DNA of 64,000 nucleotides from a bacterium 1XD42-76. GTDB taxonomy: Bacteria > Bacillota > Clostridia > Lachnospirales > Lachnospiraceae. Numbering within the stretch: position 1 is the first letter of the stretch; each line of letters starts with the position of its first letter. The stretch covers positions 62,001 to 126,000 of the forward strand of contig QZDW01000009.1 in NCBI GenBank assembly GCA_009917545.1, given 5' to 3'. The notes beneath the pieces were generated by a model. The model was not told where the DNA came from. It did no database searches and saw only the letters and a program-made list of their open reading frames with translations. A program made the translations under genes and the position numbers. Below, in pieces: positions 45,751 through 54,958 of the stretch.

Positions 45751-47076
45751 CTACTCTTCTTTCTCCTTGCTTTTTGCCTCTTTCGCAAGTTCTTCCAGTA
45801 CTGCCTCTTCCCCGCGGATCAGTACCCCGACTGCTGCCTGCAGCTGGTTATCCTCTTCCTTCGGCACTTCGATCATGTTTCTGAGATTTGCCTCCAGTTC
45901 CACTTCCACATCCGGCTCTATCCCGACCTCATGGATGCACTCCCCGGAGGGTACATAATAATACGCCGTTGTAAGCTTCAGCGCGCTTCCGTCCTCCATC
46001 TCAAAGATTCCCTGTGCAATCCCCTTGCCAAACGTCTTTATCCCTACGATCTTTGCCCAGTCATTATCTCTCAGCGCACCGGTAAATACTTCGGATGCGC
46101 TCGCGCTTTCTTCGTTTACCAGTACCACGATCGGTACATCGACCTGGTGTCCGTCTTTTGAGTAATACGAGCTGTCCGGCATCCCTTTTCCCTTAAATGC
46201 CACGACCAGCTTCTCGTCCGGCAGGAGGTAATCTGTCATCTCCTCAGCCGCCTGCACAACCCCGCCGCCGTTATTTCTGAGGTCAACGATCAGGCCTTCC
46301 ATCTCCTGTTCTTCCAGTGCATCGACAGCTTGCTTAAACTGGTTGATTGTCACCGAGTCAAAGGCAGATACACTGATGTAACCGATCTCGTCCTCCAGCA
46401 TCGCATGTTCTACCGTCGGGTTCTCTACGATACGCCGTTCAACCGACATCTCGACGTATTCATCCAGATCCTGGCGGTAGACTTCAAGAGATACACGGGT
46501 TCCTTCTTCTCCTTTAATATGCTCGTTGACTAAAAGGCTCAGCTCTTCCTCAGCGGCAGGGATCCCCTCCACTTTATAAAGGATATCCCCTGGCAGCATT
46601 CCCGCTTCCTCTGCCGGAGAGCCCTTAAATACTTTAATGACGGTAATGATACCGGTCTGTATATTCTGGCTCACCTGAACCCCGATACCGCAGTACTGGC
46701 CATCCGTCTCTTCGTTTACAATCTTATATTCTTCCGCGTTATAATAGGTCGAATATGGGTCGTCAAGCGAATACACGAACCCGGTGTAGATCCAGTCCTC
46801 TGTCTCCCGGCTCTGTTCCTCATCGCCGAAGAGATAATACGTGTCGATTAACGACTGCATATACTCGAGCTTTCTGCCGATTTTAGTCATATTAAGCCCG
46901 GTGCCGGATTCACTGTCCGCTTCATTCGCTGTCTGGATCTGGCCAAGGCTTGCTCCTCTCGCCACAATCCAAATCCCTGCGGCCCCTCCCACGACAATCA
47001 GGCCGCAGAACGCCGTGACAAGCGCCCCCACAAGCACGCCGTTCCAAAATTTATTTTTCCCGTCTCTTTCTTCCAA
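45751..47076 (-). CDS. S41 family C-terminal processing peptidase (membrane-anchored)
   Basis: About 441 residues. A short charged cytoplasmic N-terminus is followed by one membrane anchor (GVLVGALVTAFCGLIVVGGAAG), a PDZ domain (GIGVQVSQNI ... AGMLPGDILYKVEG) and the S41 protease core with catalytic Ser in ESASASEVFTGALRD and Lys in GIKTFGKGIAQG. It would cleave exported proteins outside the membrane. No ATG fits: I choose the TTG at 47076, 9 bp after AGGAG; the frame is open up to 47178. Downstream of a PucR-type regulator gene on the same strand, 269 bp apart. Confidence 0.88.
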   Translation of the reverse strand: MEERDGKNKFWNGVLVGALVTAFCGLIVVGGAAGIWIVARGASLGQIQTANEADSESGTGLNMTKIGRKLEYMQSLIDTYYLFGDEEQSRETEDWIYTGFVYSLDDPYSTYYNAEEYKIVNEETDGQYCGIGVQVSQNIQTGIITVIKVFKGSPAEEAGMLPGDILYKVEGIPAAEEELSLLVNEHIKGEEGTRVSLEVYRQDLDEYVEMSVERRIVENPTVEHAMLEDEIGYISVSAFDSVTINQFKQAVDALEEQEMEGLIVDLRNNGGGVVQAAEEMTDYLLPDEKLVVAFKGKGMPDSSYYSKDGHQVDVPIVVLVNEESASASEVFTGALRDNDWAKIVGIKTFGKGIAQGIFEMEDGSALKLTTAYYYVPSGECIHEVGIEPDVEVELEANLRNMIEVPKEEDNQLQAAVGVLIRGEEAVLEELAKEAKSKEKEE

Positions 47077-47345
47077 TTTCAATTTCTCCTGTTCTGTCCC
47101 AATACTATCACCCGGAAACACAGCCCCGGGCAAGCTATACGCTGACGCACTGTGTGAAATGCAAAATCTGTCCGCCAAAGCATGCTTTCCAAAAACACCG
47201 GATTTGCCAGCAAGGTCCTATCCAGAGCCCCAATGGAAGCAGGAAATGGCAGTTCTGTCTGTCCTTTCCTATAAAATATCTCCAAGGTATACCTTTTTAT
47301 ACGTCCATCGGCTGCGGATGCCGTTCTCCTGCAGCGACAGCGCTG

Positions 47346-48434
47346 TTAATAATCCAGGTTTTCCATATATTTCATGTACTTTACGACCATCAGCGCAATC
47401 TTGAACGTGATTGCATCTTCAAACACCCGCAGATCCAGGCCCGTGCTCTTCTGGAGCTTATCCAGACGGTAGACGAGCGTATTACGGTGGATATAAAGCT
47501 GTCTGGACGTCTCCGAAACATTCAGGCTGTTTTCAAAAAATTTATTGATCGTCGTCAATGTCTCCTCGTCAAAGTCATCCGGTGACTTGCCATCAAAGAT
47601 CTCTTTGATAAACATGCGGCATAATGGGAGCGGAAGCTGGTAGATCAGACGGCCGATGCCCAGATTACTGTAGGCCACCACCCGTTTCCCGCTGTAGAAA
47701 ATCTTCCCCACGTCCAGCGCCATCTTCGCCTCTTTATAGGAACGGGAGACGTCTTTAATCTCATTGACGATCGTACCGAACGCGATATGGACTCTGGACA
47801 TCGCCTCTGTATTGAGCATATCAAGAATCATATTCGCTGTCTTTTCCAGCTCCTCATATGTCTCGCCGGACTTCACTTCGCGGACCAGAATAATATTTTT
47901 CTCGTCCACCGCAGTGATAAAATCCTTTGTCTTGCCGGCAAACAGACTTCTCACCGTCTCAAGGGCATTGGCATCCTTTTCATTCTTCGTCTCAATCAGA
48001 AAAACGACACGCTTTACGTTTGTCTCGATATGGAGCTTCTTGGCACGGTTATAGATATCGACCAAAAGCAGGTTATCGAGCAGCAAATTTTTGATGAAAT
48101 TGTCTTTATCGAAGCGCTCCTTATAAGCGACCAGAAGATTTTGTATCTGGAAGGCCGCCAGCTTTCCTACCATATATACGTCATCACTGCCGCCTCTGGC
48201 AAGCAGAATATATTCCAGTTGATGCTCATCGAATACTTTAAAGAACTGATAACCGGAAATCGCCTGGCTGTCAGCCGGGGAATCGGCAAAGGCAAGGATG
48301 GAGTTTTCATACTCTTCTGCATGCTCAAATGTGGAAGCCAGAACTTTTCCTTCTACATCGCAGACACAAAGATCAATTCTCGTAATATCCTTAAGCCCTT
48401 CTATGTTAGACTGCAAAATTTGATTCGAAATCAT
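47346..48434 (-). CDS. PucR/CdaR-type helix-turn-helix regulator
   Basis: A 362-residue regulator. The N-terminal 100 residues include a putative sensor segment (CVCDVEGKVLASTFEHAEEY). The middle (VHIAFGTIVNEIKDVSRSYKEAKMAL) is the CdaR GGDEF-like domain, with no cyclase active site. The C-terminus (TLTTINKFFENSLNVSETSRQLYIHRNTLVYRLDKL, abbreviated here to its HRNTLVYRLDKL core) is the PucR-family helix-turn-helix. Targets are unknown. The start at 48434 has AAGGAGG. Relatives respond to sugar diacids or purine-related metabolites. Confidence 0.88.
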   Translation of the reverse strand: MISNQILQSNIEGLKDITRIDLCVCDVEGKVLASTFEHAEEYENSILAFADSPADSQAISGYQFFKVFDEHQLEYILLARGGSDDVYMVGKLAAFQIQNLLVAYKERFDKDNFIKNLLLDNLLLVDIYNRAKKLHIETNVKRVVFLIETKNEKDANALETVRSLFAGKTKDFITAVDEKNIILVREVKSGETYEELEKTANMILDMLNTEAMSRVHIAFGTIVNEIKDVSRSYKEAKMALDVGKIFYSGKRVVAYSNLGIGRLIYQLPLPLCRMFIKEIFDGKSPDDFDEETLTTINKFFENSLNVSETSRQLYIHRNTLVYRLDKLQKSTGLDLRVFEDAITFKIALMVVKYMKYMENLDY

Positions 48435-48623
48435 AGCATCCTCCTTTTTGCAAAATTGTGAGCCATTGCCCTCATTATATTTTAATGCAAAAGTGCAAAA
48501 AAGGAAAGGAAAATTTTGTGTTTTTTCACAAAAATGAATACCGGAAACCTGTTTTTCAGATTCCCGGCACTGTAATCCTGCTATTTTATGCGATCTGTAC
48601 GGCTCATACTGTATATGGCAGCA

Positions 48624-49736
48624 TCAGTTTGTAACTGTTTTTTCCGTTGTCTTGTCAAAGACGTGAACCTCTGCGGCGTCGATCTCAAAGATCAGCGTTT
48701 TCCCAACCTCACTCTGAAGCACCTTATCCGCTGATGCGGTGCAGTCCGCCTCCCCGATATGGAAATGTAAAAGGCACTCCCCATCCCGGTTCTCCACGCC
48801 TTCCAGCCCTGCTGCAACGCCACCCAGAGCTTCCTTTGACATCGCTTCCCCTGCTGCATGGACTCCTTTCGGACGGATTCCCATCAGAACTTCCTTTCCG
48901 AAATAGCCGCCTTTTGCGATCTTTCTTCCCTTTTCGTCAGGAAGCATAAGCCGGCCTCCCTCAAAAGACAAGCCGACACAATTATCCTCTCCGAAAACAA
49001 CTGCCGGAACAATATTCATCGGCGGACATCCAAAGAACTCTGCTACAAACCGGCTGGACGGCTTCTCATAAAGCTCTTTCGGCATTCCGTCCTGACAGAC
49101 CACCCCGTCGTTCATAATGACGAGCCGGCTGGCCGGGAGTTCCAATGCTTCCCGGCCTCCGACTGCGCAGATCATCGTGATCCCCATCCGCTCATGCAGC
49201 CGCCCGAGCTCCCTGCCCACACAGGAAAGCAGCTCCGGCTCTTTGTAGGAAGCCGTGACATCCAGCAGAAAAACAGACGGTCTGCGTATCACCGCTCTCC
49301 CTAATAAGGCACGAAAGATCTCCGGTCCGGAAAGCATATCCGGCATTTTCCCCAGGATCGGTTCCAGCTCCAAAAGCTCTGCCGTCTCCTTTACACGCGC
49401 GGCAATCTCCGTCTGGCTGAGCTTGGCCATCCTGAGCGCAAAAACGAGATTGTCATGCACACTCATCTCCGGATAGAGAATACTGTTGCCAAACAGCATC
49501 GCCACGCCTCTGTCCTTTGTGTCAGCTTCCGTCACATTTTCCCCGTCCATAAAGACCATACCGGTATCAGCCTCTTCCAGTCCGGCGATAATGCGAAGCA
49601 GCGTAGACTTGCCGCAGCCGTCCGGGCCTGAGAGAACAAGGAATTCCTTCTCTCCAATCTCCAGGTTCAGTTCCCGGATGGCCCGGTGGCCCCCGTGATA
49701 TATTTTATTGATACTCTTTAATACTAAAGCGGACAT
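48624..49736 (-). CDS. Degenerate MsmK/MalK-like ABC ATP-binding protein
   Basis: A 370-residue protein collinear with sugar ABC ATPases of the MsmK/UgpC/MalK type. It keeps Walker A intact (GPDGCGKST, residues 37-45) and the C-terminal MalK-like regulatory (OB) domain. The other catalytic motifs are changed: the Q-loop Gln is Gly83, the signature LSGGQ is LSGPE (135-139), Walker B ends in LLDVT so the catalytic Glu is Val160, the D-loop is lost, and the switch His is Gly193. It may bind but probably not hydrolyse ATP. No permease or binding-protein gene is adjacent. The start at 49736 is followed by the family N-terminus; the extension to 49775 is rejected. Confidence 0.85.
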   Translation of the reverse strand: MSALVLKSINKIYHGGHRAIRELNLEIGEKEFLVLSGPDGCGKSTLLRIIAGLEEADTGMVFMDGENVTEADTKDRGVAMLFGNSILYPEMSVHDNLVFALRMAKLSQTEIAARVKETAELLELEPILGKMPDMLSGPEIFRALLGRAVIRRPSVFLLDVTASYKEPELLSCVGRELGRLHERMGITMICAVGGREALELPASRLVIMNDGVVCQDGMPKELYEKPSSRFVAEFFGCPPMNIVPAVVFGEDNCVGLSFEGGRLMLPDEKGRKIAKGGYFGKEVLMGIRPKGVHAAGEAMSKEALGGVAAGLEGVENRDGECLLHFHIGEADCTASADKVLQSEVGKTLIFEIDAAEVHVFDKTTEKTVTN

Positions 49737-49962
49737 TTTATCCTCCTGACTATAATCTCTTATACCATCGTACACAAATCAAGAGTGTTTTTCCATATTG
49801 TAATTCCACAAAATATCAGGAACTTTTCCATGAATTTTGCATATGCCCCCGGAAATTCTACAAAAGGAATCCGTTTTTTTCATAAAAAGTCACAAATAAA
49901 TATATCTTCTTTGGCTAAAATGACGGATGGCCGGCAACGGCTGCGCAGATCAGCTGCTGTAA

Positions 49963-50337
49963 TTATTTTACCGCGATTGCTTCCATCTCCAGGAGCACGT
50001 CCTTGGGCAGTCTGGAGATCTCTACGCAGGAACGTGCCGGGCAGTCCTTCTCAAAATATTTGGAATAAATTCCGTTGATCGTTGCAAAGTCATCCATACT
50101 CTTGATGAATACAGTCGTCTTAACTACATGGTCCAGAGAGGTGCCTGCAGCCTCAAGAAGGTTCTTCATATTCGTCATTACCTGCTCTGCCTGTGCCTCA
50201 ATCCCTGCCGGAATCTCTCCGCTTGCCGGATTTACCGGAATCTGTCCGGATGCAAAAACGAAGCCGTTTGCCTCGATTGCCTGGGAATAAGGGCCGATTG
50301 CAGCTGGTGCGTTGGTCGTGCTGATTACTTTTTTCAT
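49963..50337 (-). CDS. ridA: RidA family reactive-imine deaminase
   Basis: A 124-residue trimeric-type protein that hydrolyses 2-aminoacrylate and related imines formed by PLP enzymes. GPYSQAIEANGFVFASGQIP and the Arg in PARSCVEISRLPKD are the signature and active site. Its ATG overlaps the stop of cvfB by 4 bp (ATGA), so the two are translationally coupled. Confidence 0.94.
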   Translation of the reverse strand: MKKVISTTNAPAAIGPYSQAIEANGFVFASGQIPVNPASGEIPAGIEAQAEQVMTNMKNLLEAAGTSLDHVVKTTVFIKSMDDFATINGIYSKYFEKDCPARSCVEISRLPKDVLLEMEAIAVK

Positions 50338-51188
50338 TTCTTTACCTCCGTTTTTTGAATGTTTGTTTCTGTAATTTTTATTTTACCCTCTTTTAAAAGA
50401 TGGCCTACAGCGCGTTTAAAAGCATTTTTACTCATTTTAAATTCTTTGGCGATCACTTCCGGAGCCGCCTTGTCGTTAAATGGCAGCACGCCGCCCAGCG
50501 CCCCAAGCCGCTCCATGATAAGTTCAGCGTCCGGATAAATCTGGTGGTATGCCTTGTCCCGGGCACTCAGATCAAGCTTCCCGTCTGTGCGCACCCGCGT
50601 CACACGGGCCCGGATCTCCTGTCCCACTGAAAAACCTCCGAACAGTTCCCGTTTGGGAAGCATACCGTGATATATGTTGTCCACAGCCACGAACGCTCCC
50701 ATATCCGGATTGATCTCGAAGATAAAGCCCCGGACCTCATCACCGGTATGATATGGGGAATCGCTCCGCAAAAATGGATATACCTTCATCGTTGCGGCCA
50801 GCCGTCCGCTCTTATCCACGTACAATGCCGCCAGGCAGTCCTCGCCCGTCGTAACCGGATGCGTCTGCTCTTTAAACGGAAGGAACAGATCGCGCTCCAG
50901 GCCCATATCCAGGAATGCGCCGATGTCTGAGGTATCCTTTACCTTAAGAACAGCCGTATTGCCCGCAGTCAGCCTGGGAGCCGCAGTTGTGGCAATCAGC
51001 CTGTCCTCCGAATCCCTGTAGAGGAACACCTCAAGCGTATCCCCCGGCTTCGTCCCCTCCGGCACCTGTTTTGCAGGAAGCAGCACGCCCTTTTCGCCCG
51101 GGACAGATGTTCTGCCCGGCTCTGCCAGGTATACGCCGAATTCCTTTCTCGTTGTCACTTCAAGTGTCTGAATTTTCCCGATCTCCAT
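50334..51188 (-). CDS. cvfB: CvfB-like S1-domain RNA-binding protein
   Basis: A 284-residue protein with tandem S1/OB-type domains (TSDIGAFLDMGLERDLFLPF; NPDMGAFVAVDNIYHGMLPK; GQEIRARVTRVRTDGKLDLS) and a C-terminal winged helix (KEFKMSKNAFKRAVGHLLKE). This matches Staphylococcus CvfB, an RNA-binding regulator of virulence gene expression; its function here is unknown. Lies 36 bp after the thioesterase gene. Confidence 0.88.
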   Translation of the reverse strand: MEIGKIQTLEVTTRKEFGVYLAEPGRTSVPGEKGVLLPAKQVPEGTKPGDTLEVFLYRDSEDRLIATTAAPRLTAGNTAVLKVKDTSDIGAFLDMGLERDLFLPFKEQTHPVTTGEDCLAALYVDKSGRLAATMKVYPFLRSDSPYHTGDEVRGFIFEINPDMGAFVAVDNIYHGMLPKRELFGGFSVGQEIRARVTRVRTDGKLDLSARDKAYHQIYPDAELIMERLGALGGVLPFNDKAAPEVIAKEFKMSKNAFKRAVGHLLKEGKIKITETNIQKTEVKK

Positions 51189-51224
51189 TCGAAACCTCCG
51201 TGCGCCTACAGGTAAGTATAACAG

Positions 51225-51944
51225 TTACTTCTCCGGCAGCGTCTGCAGAGCCACATTTGCAAAAATGCTGCCGTCCTCCTTGCAGATTGAAACGAAATAT
51301 CCCCCGGCTGTCTCTGCGTATCTCATATGTAAGGTATCGCCGAGAACAGCCGCCTTCCGGTACTCTGCACGGATCTCACAGATCCGGATCCCCTCCGGAA
51401 GCAGCTCCCTTGCCATATCAACATACTGCGCATTATTAACATGGCGGTTCGTGTCAATCTGATGCCGCATAACCGGCCGCATCCCGGCATCGGTAAGACC
51501 CCCGGGAAGCTCTATTTTCCTCGGCGCATATTCCATAGGAAGCTTTGGCTCCAACTCCCCGTACGGCGCCGCAATGGCCTCTGTCACCCGGACCGGCTTT
51601 CCCGTATCCGCATCCACAAGAAACCAGCAGGAATTTGCTTTGGCGGCGTAATCGCCGTCAGCATCATAGATCGCAAAATTACGCAATCCGTAGATCCCCT
51701 TAAACGCATACGGCCATGTCCTGACCCGGATCTCCTCCCCCAGCGCAGGCCGTTTCAGCACAAGAATCTGCCATGACGACAGAAGCCATACTCTCCGCTC
51801 CCGGCGAAGCCATTCCAGGCCGGCTCCGATATCCTCGGACTGCTGCGTGGAGCAGTCCTGCATATAATTCATAATTCCAACGAGAGACAGCCGCGCGTCT
51901 GCATCCGTCTCGCTGTAGCGGACACGACTTCGCATTTCGTACAT
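51225..51944 (-). CDS. Acyl-ACP thioesterase
   Basis: A 239-residue double hot-dog protein of the acyl-ACP thioesterase (FatA-like) family, which releases fatty acid from acyl carrier protein. MRSRVRYSETDADARLSLVG opens the first hot-dog fold, and DTNRHVNNAQYVDMA in the second carries the conserved Asn/His. First gene of the thioesterase-cvfB-ridA unit. Chain-length preference cannot be read from sequence. Confidence 0.88.
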   Translation of the reverse strand: MYEMRSRVRYSETDADARLSLVGIMNYMQDCSTQQSEDIGAGLEWLRRERRVWLLSSWQILVLKRPALGEEIRVRTWPYAFKGIYGLRNFAIYDADGDYAAKANSCWFLVDADTGKPVRVTEAIAAPYGELEPKLPMEYAPRKIELPGGLTDAGMRPVMRHQIDTNRHVNNAQYVDMARELLPEGIRICEIRAEYRKAAVLGDTLHMRYAETAGGYFVSICKEDGSIFANVALQTLPEK

Positions 51945-51988
51945 TCCCCATTCTCCCTTTCCCGGTACAGGTATTCCTGCTGTGTTTT

Positions 51989-52018
51989 ATTATAATGCAT
52001 AAACGCCATGTAAATCAA
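51989..52018 (-). promoter_or_regulatory. Promoter of thioesterase-cvfB-ridA unit (TTGATT-18-TATAAT)
   Basis: On the minus strand TTGATT (52018-52013) and TATAAT (51994-51989) lie 45-75 bp upstream of the thioesterase start. Confidence 0.68.
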
Positions 52019-52178
52019 GTGGCGTACTCCGTATTTTTCCATATTGACTGCCCTTCCGCCACGATAAAAACCTACTGTCGGCAGGCGTTGCAATTTCAGT
52101 GAACCGGACCGTCAGCAAACCATTCGCTGCCGCAGGCGGTTTCATGGAGTTTCTGCTGATTGCGGGGAGTACGACAAA

Positions 52179-52205
52179 AGGGCCTTCTGTCTGTCAGAAG
52201 GCCCT
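52179..52205 (-). terminator. Terminator of tRNA-Gln copy 1
   Basis: An 11-bp perfect stem AGGGCCTTCTG / CAGAAGGCCCT is followed by TTTTG on the minus strand, directly after the tRNA. Its core CCTTCTG...CAGAAGG is shared with the terminator of the second tRNA-Gln. Confidence 0.88.
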
Positions 52206-52210
52206 GGAGC

Positions 52211-52281
52211 TGGGCTACAAGGATTCGAACCTTGAAAATGACGGAGTCAGAGTCCGTTGCCTTACCATTTGGCGATAGCCC
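52211..52281 (-). tRNA. tRNA-Gln (CTG), copy 1
   Basis: A 71-nt cloverleaf without encoded CCA. Acceptor GGGCTAT pairs with GTAGCCC, the T-loop is GTTCGAATC, and the anticodon stem ACGGA/TCCGT encloses the loop CTCTGAC, giving anticodon CTG (glutamine codon CAG). The discriminator base is A. The sequence is identical to the copy at 54076-54146. Confidence 0.95.
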
Positions 52282-52318
52282 AATCTATGTCTGCAGCCAT
52301 TTCTCAGCTGCGAATCAT

Positions 52319-52347
52319 ATTATAACGATATTTCAGCGTTTCGTCAA
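52319..52347 (-). promoter_or_regulatory. Promoter of tRNA-Gln copy 1 (TTGACG-17-TATAAT)
   Basis: On the minus strand TTGACG (52347-52342) and TATAAT (52324-52319) are 17 bp apart, about 40 bp before the tRNA. Confidence 0.82.
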
Positions 52348-52513
52348 GCATTTTTTGCATCATTTTACGATAATTTCGCGCGGCTGTTCAGATAATGCGG
52401 AATCCGGCACGAATTTTAAGCACCTGGCCTGCCTGTAAGCTAAAATTCGTGCCTGGATTTTGTGTGAAATGTCCGGACTGCTCTCACCCGCCGCTTCTGT
52501 CTGAGCGGTCCTC

Positions 52514-53899
52514 TTATGACTGCGGCTGAGGAATCGGAATCTCCTTGGGAATCGGGCATTTATATGTCTTGCCGTTCATCTGCTTCTTAAACTCTTCCCT
52601 GGCCTCTTCGATCAATTTCGGATCCTCCACCAGCTTCATGGCCGTAGCTGCCATCACCTTGGAACCAAAGAGCATGCCCTTCATACCGATATCAGTACCG
52701 GCACAGGCCGTGATCTGCCAGCTGTGTCCCGGAGCTGCCAGATTGCAGGTAGCCGTCATCACCTGTACACAGGGAACGATATGCTGGACATCGCCCACAT
52801 CGGTCGAGCCATAGCCGTTTTCATTGAGTACCGGCTCTACAAAGGTACACAGAGGGCCATGTTCCAGCACGCCTTTGGCCTTCACCGCCTCATACTGCTG
52901 GCTCTTGCCGTTCAGGGTCTCTGCAAACGCATTCTCTTCTGCAGTCCACTGGGGCATCGCAATCTGTTCCATCACATCATGGGTCAGTGTCGTGAGCATG
53001 ACCGGATTGAGCGTATTATAGCAGCCGCCCATGAATTCGATCTCCAGCTTCGTCTCTGTCATATGTGCGGCGCCTTCTGCTACCAGTACCAGACGCCGGT
53101 AAGTGTCCTCGACTGCCTCACGGCTCAGGGCCCGCACATAATACCATACACTGGCTTTATCCGGCACGATATTGGGAGCTGTGCCGCCCTCTTTAATCAC
53201 ATAATGAATGCGGACATCGCTCGTCACATGTTCGCGCAGATAGTTGGCTCCAACATTCATAATCTCCACAGCGTCCAGAGCAGAACGGCCATTGTGCGGG
53301 TCGCCTCCGGCGTGGGCTGTGATTCCATGAAAATGGAATACTGCGCTGTTCAGTCCTGTCATCGTTCCAAGTGTCACATTATTGGTAGTGGCGCCGTGCC
53401 AGGAGAATGCCACATCCAAATCCGTAAACGCACCTTCACGCGCCATGAAGGCTTTTCCGGTCAGCACTTCTTCTGCCGGACAGCCATAAAATACGACCGT
53501 ACCTTCTTTCCCCGCGGCTTCAAGCTCTGCCTTCATACCCAGTGCCGCGCCAATGCAGGCAACGCCTAACAAATTGTGGCCGCAGCCCTGCCCCGGCGCT
53601 CCGGGAACCAGCGGTTCTTTCTCTGTGCTCACTTTCTGGCTCAGACCTGGCAGTGCATCATACTCTCCCAGGAATCCGATTATCGGATGGCCCTTGCCCC
53701 AGACAGCACGGATGGCAGTCGGCATGCCAACATAGCCGGTCTCCACCTCAAAACCGGCGTTTCTAAGCGTCTCTGCTGTCCATTTACATGCATTGACCTC
53801 ATTAAATGCAGTCTCGGGATTCTCCCAGATTTTCTTTGCCAGCGCGGTAAGAATACCGGCATTCTGGTCAACGGCTTTGGTAGCAATGGTATCAATCAT
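52514..53899 (-). CDS. M20 family amidohydrolase (AbgB-like)
   Basis: A 461-residue metallo-amidohydrolase similar in length and motifs to aminobenzoyl-glutamate utilisation protein B. FLGEYDALPG and QGCGHNLLG bind metal, CPAEE holds the catalytic Glu, and TAHAGGDPHNGRSA belongs to the lid/dimer domain. It probably cleaves an amide-linked amino-acid conjugate; the substrate is not known and no AbgA or AbgT partner is adjacent. The start at 53899 has GAAGGAGAG. It lies alone between two identical tRNA-Gln genes. Confidence 0.92.
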   Translation of the reverse strand: MIDTIATKAVDQNAGILTALAKKIWENPETAFNEVNACKWTAETLRNAGFEVETGYVGMPTAIRAVWGKGHPIIGFLGEYDALPGLSQKVSTEKEPLVPGAPGQGCGHNLLGVACIGAALGMKAELEAAGKEGTVVFYGCPAEEVLTGKAFMAREGAFTDLDVAFSWHGATTNNVTLGTMTGLNSAVFHFHGITAHAGGDPHNGRSALDAVEIMNVGANYLREHVTSDVRIHYVIKEGGTAPNIVPDKASVWYYVRALSREAVEDTYRRLVLVAEGAAHMTETKLEIEFMGGCYNTLNPVMLTTLTHDVMEQIAMPQWTAEENAFAETLNGKSQQYEAVKAKGVLEHGPLCTFVEPVLNENGYGSTDVGDVQHIVPCVQVMTATCNLAAPGHSWQITACAGTDIGMKGMLFGSKVMAATAMKLVEDPKLIEEAREEFKKQMNGKTYKCPIPKEIPIPQPQS

Positions 53900-54043
53900 A
53901 ACTCATCTCTCCTTCCTCTTGCCTGTCACACCTTGTTTCTGATTTCATTGTATCCCGACTGCAGCGGATTGTCAACTGAAAGGAATGCTTATATCCCTGC
54001 GTCCCCCGGTCTCCATCCCTGCACTTTATCGTCCAATAGCAAA

Positions 54044-54070
54044 AAGGCCTTCTGATAATCAGAAGGCCTT
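54044..54070 (-). terminator. Terminator of tRNA-Gln copy 2
   Basis: A 12-bp perfect stem AAGGCCTTCTGA / TCAGAAGGCCTT with a 3-nt loop is followed by TTTTTGC on the minus strand. Confidence 0.9.
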
Positions 54071-54075
54071 AAAAC

Positions 54076-54146
54076 TGGGCTACAAGGATTCGAACCTTGA
54101 AAATGACGGAGTCAGAGTCCGTTGCCTTACCATTTGGCGATAGCCC
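54076..54146 (-). tRNA. tRNA-Gln (CTG), copy 2
   Basis: Identical over all 71 nt to the copy at 52211-52281: anticodon CTG, no encoded CCA. The terminator is also related, but the promoter region differs. Confidence 0.95.
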
Positions 54147-54164
54147 ATTGCTTTGACATGGTGT

Positions 54165-54193
54165 ATTATATCCCAACACGTGAAATATGTCAA
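54165..54193 (-). promoter_or_regulatory. Promoter of tRNA-Gln copy 2 (TTGACA-17-TATAAT)
   Basis: A perfect consensus sigma-A promoter on the minus strand: TTGACA (54193-54188), 17 bp, TATAAT (54170-54165). Confidence 0.92.
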
Positions 54194-54359
54194 TAGGTTT
54201 CGGGATTTTTTTCTCATTTTCGCAGAGCTTTTGTAAACGGCTCTGCGTCCATCCTATATAGGCAGACGACTTCCGGGTCATGTCTTTTATCATTGAAAAC
54301 GGAGTATAAAAGCAGTATAATCGAACCGGACCGATCAAAACTTTGAAAGGGACAAACAA

Positions 54360-54953
54360 ATGATTTCTGCAATTTACGACAGACGAAGTATCAGAAAATT
54401 TTCCGATATGCCCGTATCAGAAAAAGACATAACAGAGATTATCCAAAGCGGGATCATGGCCCCTTCCTCCAAGAACCGGCAGCCGTGGAAATTCATTGTC
54501 GTGCAGGGGAAGGAAAAGAAACACATGCTGGAGGCCTTCCGCCGGGGAATTTCAAGGGAAGAAAACAAAAATGCATTACTGCCGCGGAGCAGGCAGCATA
54601 TTTTCACGGCAAAATATACCGTTGAAATCATGGAAAATGCACCCGTTATCGTATTTGTTATGAATACACTGGGGCAAAGTATCCTGGAAGCTCTGACACC
54701 GGAAGAACGCGTTTATGAAATTTGCAATATCCAGTCTGTCAGCGCTTCGATACAAAATATGCTTCTCACCGCTACAGAAAAAGGGATTGGCAGTCTGTGG
54801 ATCTGTGATATTTATTTTGCATATGCAGAATTATCAGAATGGCTGAACACAGATGGACAGCTGGTCGCCGCGGTTGCCTTTGGATATCCAAAGGAATCTC
54901 CCCAGGCAAGGCCGCGGAAAAAATTGGAGGATGTCGTTGTCTGGAGGATTTAA
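54360..54953 (+). CDS. Nitroreductase family protein
   Basis: A 197-residue FMN-dependent nitroreductase-fold protein. DRRSIRKFSDMPV and APSSKNRQPWKFIVV are the FMN-binding N-terminal segments, and SASIQNMLLTATEKGIGSLW is the conserved helix. It is not closely similar to the nitroreductase at 8.6 kb. The start follows AAAGGGAC. Monocistronic, with a long-looped terminator-like hairpin downstream. Confidence 0.9.
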   Translation: MISAIYDRRSIRKFSDMPVSEKDITEIIQSGIMAPSSKNRQPWKFIVVQGKEKKHMLEAFRRGISREENKNALLPRSRQHIFTAKYTVEIMENAPVIVFVMNTLGQSILEALTPEERVYEICNIQSVSASIQNMLLTATEKGIGSLWICDIYFAYAELSEWLNTDGQLVAAVAFGYPKESPQARPRKKLEDVVVWRI

Positions 54954-54958
54954 ACAAC

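Noticed and set aside
45519-45788. 89-codon minus-strand frame rich in Arg/Lys
   Set aside because: It spans the palindrome and the S10 promoter region; its start is inside the S41 peptidase gene and no start signal is seen.
52211-54146. Integrated element bounded by tRNA-Gln att sites
   Set aside because: Both tRNAs are complete with their own promoters, and only one metabolic gene lies between; no integrase or phage gene is present.
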